In this document: one piece after another, positions 61,746-64,000 of the stretch
How positions within the stretch are numbered: the stretch's first letter is position 1
Layout: each line of letters begins with the position of its first letter
NCBI RefSeq assembly: GCF_022631235.3
Contig: NZ_CP093310.2
Location: forward strand, 682,001 to 746,000
Origin: Psychrobacter raelei
Lineage (GTDB): Bacteria; Pseudomonadota; Gammaproteobacteria; Pseudomonadales; Moraxellaceae
Length of the DNA stretch: 64,000 nucleotides
Reading direction: 5' to 3'
Translations under genes and position numbers: made by a program
The notes under the pieces: model-generated
The model's input: the letters and a program-made list of their open reading frames with translations, nothing else
The model's database searches: none
Told to the model about the DNA's origin: nothing

Positions 61746-64000
61746 CTAACCGGTATTACGAAGACCGGCAGCCAAGGCGTTGATGCTGCGAATTAATGGG
61801 TCTTCGACACTGATATCATCGTTTTGAGTATGGCCTGATGAGGTATCTGGCGTCTGCTCGTTGTTTTGACGCAATCGTTTTAGCAGCTCAATTTGAATGT
61901 AGTTAATTGGGTCTAAATAAGCATTGCGCCATTCAAGTGAGCTCGCCAATTCTTGTTGATTCGACAGCAGCGTGTCTTGATTCAGTAAAGAGTTAAGACC
62001 TTGCTGTGTTAGATCATGCTCATCAATGACCGCTTGCATGATACGCGCGCGTAGCGTCTCATCTTCGCAAAGCTGACTGTAAGCTTGAGCGATGCTCATC
62101 TCAGACTTGGTAAAGGCCATCTCAATATTACTGATAAAGGCGTTAAAGAATGGCCAATTGTCATTCATCTCCTGCATCAAGGCTTCATCTTGCTTAACGC
62201 TATTTAATGCACTGCCTACGCCATACCAAGCCGGTAGGGTAAAGCGAGCAAGTGACCAACCAAATACCCAAGGAATGGCACGAATGGTAGATTTACTTGG
62301 TAAGCCTTTTTTGCGGTGGGCAGGGCGTGAGCCGATATTTAACAAAGAAATCTCTTGTACCGGCGTGGCCTGGGAATAAAATTCATAAAAGCCTTCGGTG
62401 TTATCAGTTAATGCACGGTACTGCTGCTCACCGGCTTCTGCTAGGCGGGCAAATAAGGCCTCATAGCTGTTTAATTGCTTGGGCTGCTCTACAAAGCGCG
62501 ACGAGGTGGCTTTTAGTGCGCCGGTGATGCCCATGGTCAGCTCAAACACAGCGGTGTCTGGATTGGCGTATTTGGCATACAGTACTTCGCCTTGTTCGGT
62601 GAACTTAATTTGGCCATTTAAAGTACCGGCAGGCTGTGCAGCAATGGCTTGGTGAGTTGAGCCACCACCACGGCTGACCGAGCCGCCGCGGCCATGGAAC
62701 AGACGGGTATTAATGCCATATTTTTTGGCAATCTCAGTGATGGTCTGCTGAGCGCTATAAAGCTGCCAAGCTGAGGTAATAATACCGCCATCTTTGGAGG
62801 AGTCTGAATAGCCCAGCATAATCTCTTGGGTATTGCCTGACTGTTCAAGCAATTTGCGGTACAAAGGATTGTCAAGCACCGCAGGTAGAATATGATCGAT
62901 ATTCTTTAAGTCTTCAATGGTCTCAAACAAAGGCGCCACAGGAAGTGCTGCGTACAGCTCGCCTGAGTCATTGATGCCAGATAGACCAGAAAAGCGCATC
63001 AGCAATAACACCTCAAGCAACTGACTGGCATTGTTGGTCATGGAGATGATATAGCTGCCAAAGGTGTCTTCACCCACCAGTTTACGCAGTTTGGCAATGG
63101 AGTTTATTAGCGCAAGCTGTTCTTGGGTTTGCTTGGATAAATTATCTACATAAATCAGTGGCGTACCTGGCTGCTCAAGCAAGCGGGTCAGCCATTGTTG
63201 ACGTTCAGTTTCACTTAATTGACGATAATCAGGCAGGTTTGAGGCGTTATCAAAGATATCGGCAATCACTTCGCCATGATAGCCGGAGTCTTGGCGGATA
63301 TCTAATGCTGCCAGATGAAAGCCGCAAGTTTTGACAAGGCGAATCATATCGAGCAGCAGTCCCTCAGCATGCGCCTTATCATGAGTACTTAAGCTTTCAC
63401 GGATTAGGCGCAAATCATCGAGCAAGGCTTGTGGATTGCTATAGGCATCCGCTGCTGCTTCAGGTTTATTGCCTTGGCTTTGAATGTGCTCATTGGTTGC
63501 GGCAATTTTGGCCAAAATGATGGACAGTAATCTGCGATACGGCTCGTTGTTATAGTCATCGGGATTGTAATAAAAAATTCTCTCATCCAGCTCGCTGTAG
63601 TGCTTAATGCGCTGATAGATCTTAGGGGAGATACTGGCAATGGTATCGCTGTGAATCAGCTCACGACGTAGCTTTCTTACCATAACCTGATAGTGACGCA
63701 GCACAGTATTGGCGTGTAGCAGCACCGCCATCTCTGTGGTCTCATGAGTCACAAAGGGGTTGCCATCTCTATCACCACCAATCCAAGAGCCGAAGCTTAA
63801 GAAGGCAGGTAGGGCATAGTCACTTAGTTCAGGATAGACATCGACAATGGCATTTTTTATATTGCGATAGACCTGAGGAATGGCGGTAAATAAACTGGCA
63901 TTAAAATAGTGTAGACCGTTATTAATCTCATCATAGACCAAAGGCTTTCGGGTACGCACTTCATCTGATGACCATAATAAGTCAATGGTTTCGGCTGTTT
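61746..64000 (-). CDS. ppc: phosphoenolpyruvate carboxylase, 5' partial
   Basis: Anaplerotic enzyme making oxaloacetate from PEP and bicarbonate. About 751 codons are seen; the frame is open past 63959 to the edge (codons read D-L-L-W-S-S-D-E-V), so the N-terminal part, roughly 100-150 residues, is outside. Seen: FLSFGSWIGGDRDGNPFVTHET (active-site loop), LDIRQDSGYHGEVI, MLGYSDSSKDGGI, the FHGRGGSVSRGGGSTH loop and the C-terminal AAGLRNTG. The Gly-rich loop reads SVSRGGGST where many PEPCs have SVGRGGGPT. Upstream is outside the window. Confidence 0.97.
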   Translation of the reverse strand, partial: TAETIDLLWSSDEVRTRKPLVYDEINNGLHYFNASLFTAIPQVYRNIKNAIVDVYPELSDYALPAFLSFGSWIGGDRDGNPFVTHETTEMAVLLHANTVLRHYQVMVRKLRRELIHSDTIASISPKIYQRIKHYSELDERIFYYNPDDYNNEPYRRLLSIILAKIAATNEHIQSQGNKPEAAADAYSNPQALLDDLRLIRESLSTHDKAHAEGLLLDMIRLVKTCGFHLAALDIRQDSGYHGEVIADIFDNASNLPDYRQLSETERQQWLTRLLEQPGTPLIYVDNLSKQTQEQLALINSIAKLRKLVGEDTFGSYIISMTNNASQLLEVLLLMRFSGLSGINDSGELYAALPVAPLFETIEDLKNIDHILPAVLDNPLYRKLLEQSGNTQEIMLGYSDSSKDGGIITSAWQLYSAQQTITEIAKKYGINTRLFHGRGGSVSRGGGSTHQAIAAQPAGTLNGQIKFTEQGEVLYAKYANPDTAVFELTMGITGALKATSSRFVEQPKQLNSYEALFARLAEAGEQQYRALTDNTEGFYEFYSQATPVQEISLLNIGSRPAHRKKGLPSKSTIRAIPWVFGWSLARFTLPAWYGVGSALNSVKQDEALMQEMNDNWPFFNAFISNIEMAFTKSEMSIAQAYSQLCEDETLRARIMQAVIDEHDLTQQGLNSLLNQDTLLSNQQELASSLEWRNAYLDPINYIQIELLKRLRQNNEQTPDTSSGHTQNDDISVEDPLIRSINALAAGLRNTG

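Noticed and set aside
1..64000. tRNA, rRNA, CRISPR array, prophage or toxin-antitoxin operon
   Set aside because: By eye no cloverleaf, rRNA, repeat-spacer pattern, integrase or phage structural gene was found. A tRNAscan or CRISPR search would be decisive.
61746..64000. SVSRGGGST instead of SVGRGGGPT in the PEPC loop as a sign of inactivity
   Set aside because: The surrounding loop and all other catalytic motifs are intact, and such substitutions are likely within family variation.

Overview
The window is chromosomal DNA of a gammaproteobacterium of the Moraxellaceae, most likely Psychrobacter. The basis is family-level recognition, not a database search: moderate GC with AT-rich spacers, a dcw cluster reduced to murG-murC-ddl-ftsQ-ftsA-ftsZ-lpxC, a DciA (DUF721) helicase loader next to lpxC, neighbouring pairs sdhE/ygfX, yhbY/rlmE-ftsH-folP, map/glnD/dapC and rpsB/tsf, and Acinetobacter-like protein sequences. 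No rRNA, tRNA, CRISPR array or prophage was seen. Most of the window is housekeeping core genome.

Layout. 1-4900: a partial CitE-like lyase, ampD, a DUF4105 envelope protein and a GHSMG lipase/esterase. 4900-10400: a four-gene chaperone-usher pilus cluster on the minus strand (major pilin, chaperone, usher, putative tip protein) with a hairpin terminator between pilin and chaperone. 10800-15700: an SDR epimerase, an uncharacterised 460-residue protein, pyrE, gshB and a secreted DUF2147 protein. 16000-25150: the cell-wall and division cluster. 25400-27470: dciA, a secreted CHAP-domain protein and yhbY. 27670-28910: a solo IS200/IS605-type tnpB element inserted between yhbY and rlmE. 29100-38500: rlmE, ftsH, folP, sdhE, a YgfX-like gene, a YidB-like gene, tsaB, uppP, rsmJ and pgsA. 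38600-43600: a pyridoxamine-oxidase-fold stress protein and purL. 43700-44500: a small accessory scar with a tiny ORF, the N-terminal stub of an acyltransferase and what looks like an orphan IS200/IS605 right end. 44500-50100: an M48 lipoprotein protease, an AmiD-like lipoprotein amidase, a second DUF2147 protein, a DUF421 membrane protein and PBP4 (dacB). 50200-58000, minus strand: a DEDDh exonuclease with a CBS/DUF294 protein, dapC, glnD and map. 58600-64000: rpsB, tsf, an uncharacterised protein with a DUF4258-like N-terminus, and a partial ppc.

The genes converge on envelope biogenesis: precursor synthesis (murG, murC, ddl, uppP, dapC), septation (ftsQAZ), outer membrane lipid A (lpxC), muropeptide recycling (ampD) and wall hydrolysis (AmiD-like, CHAP, PBP4). 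Several genes carry their own extended -10 promoter of the form TGnTAnnnT, so clusters that look like operons are probably transcribed in pieces.

I found no clearly new multi-gene system. The best leads are the solo TnpB with a displaced RuvC glutamate and its predicted guide RNA, the IS-end/acyltransferase scar, two uncharacterised proteins (11763-13145 and 60714-61592), a long Ala/Pro/Ser-rich insertion in PBP4, a His-to-Tyr change in UppP, and the differential-expression hairpin in the pilus cluster.
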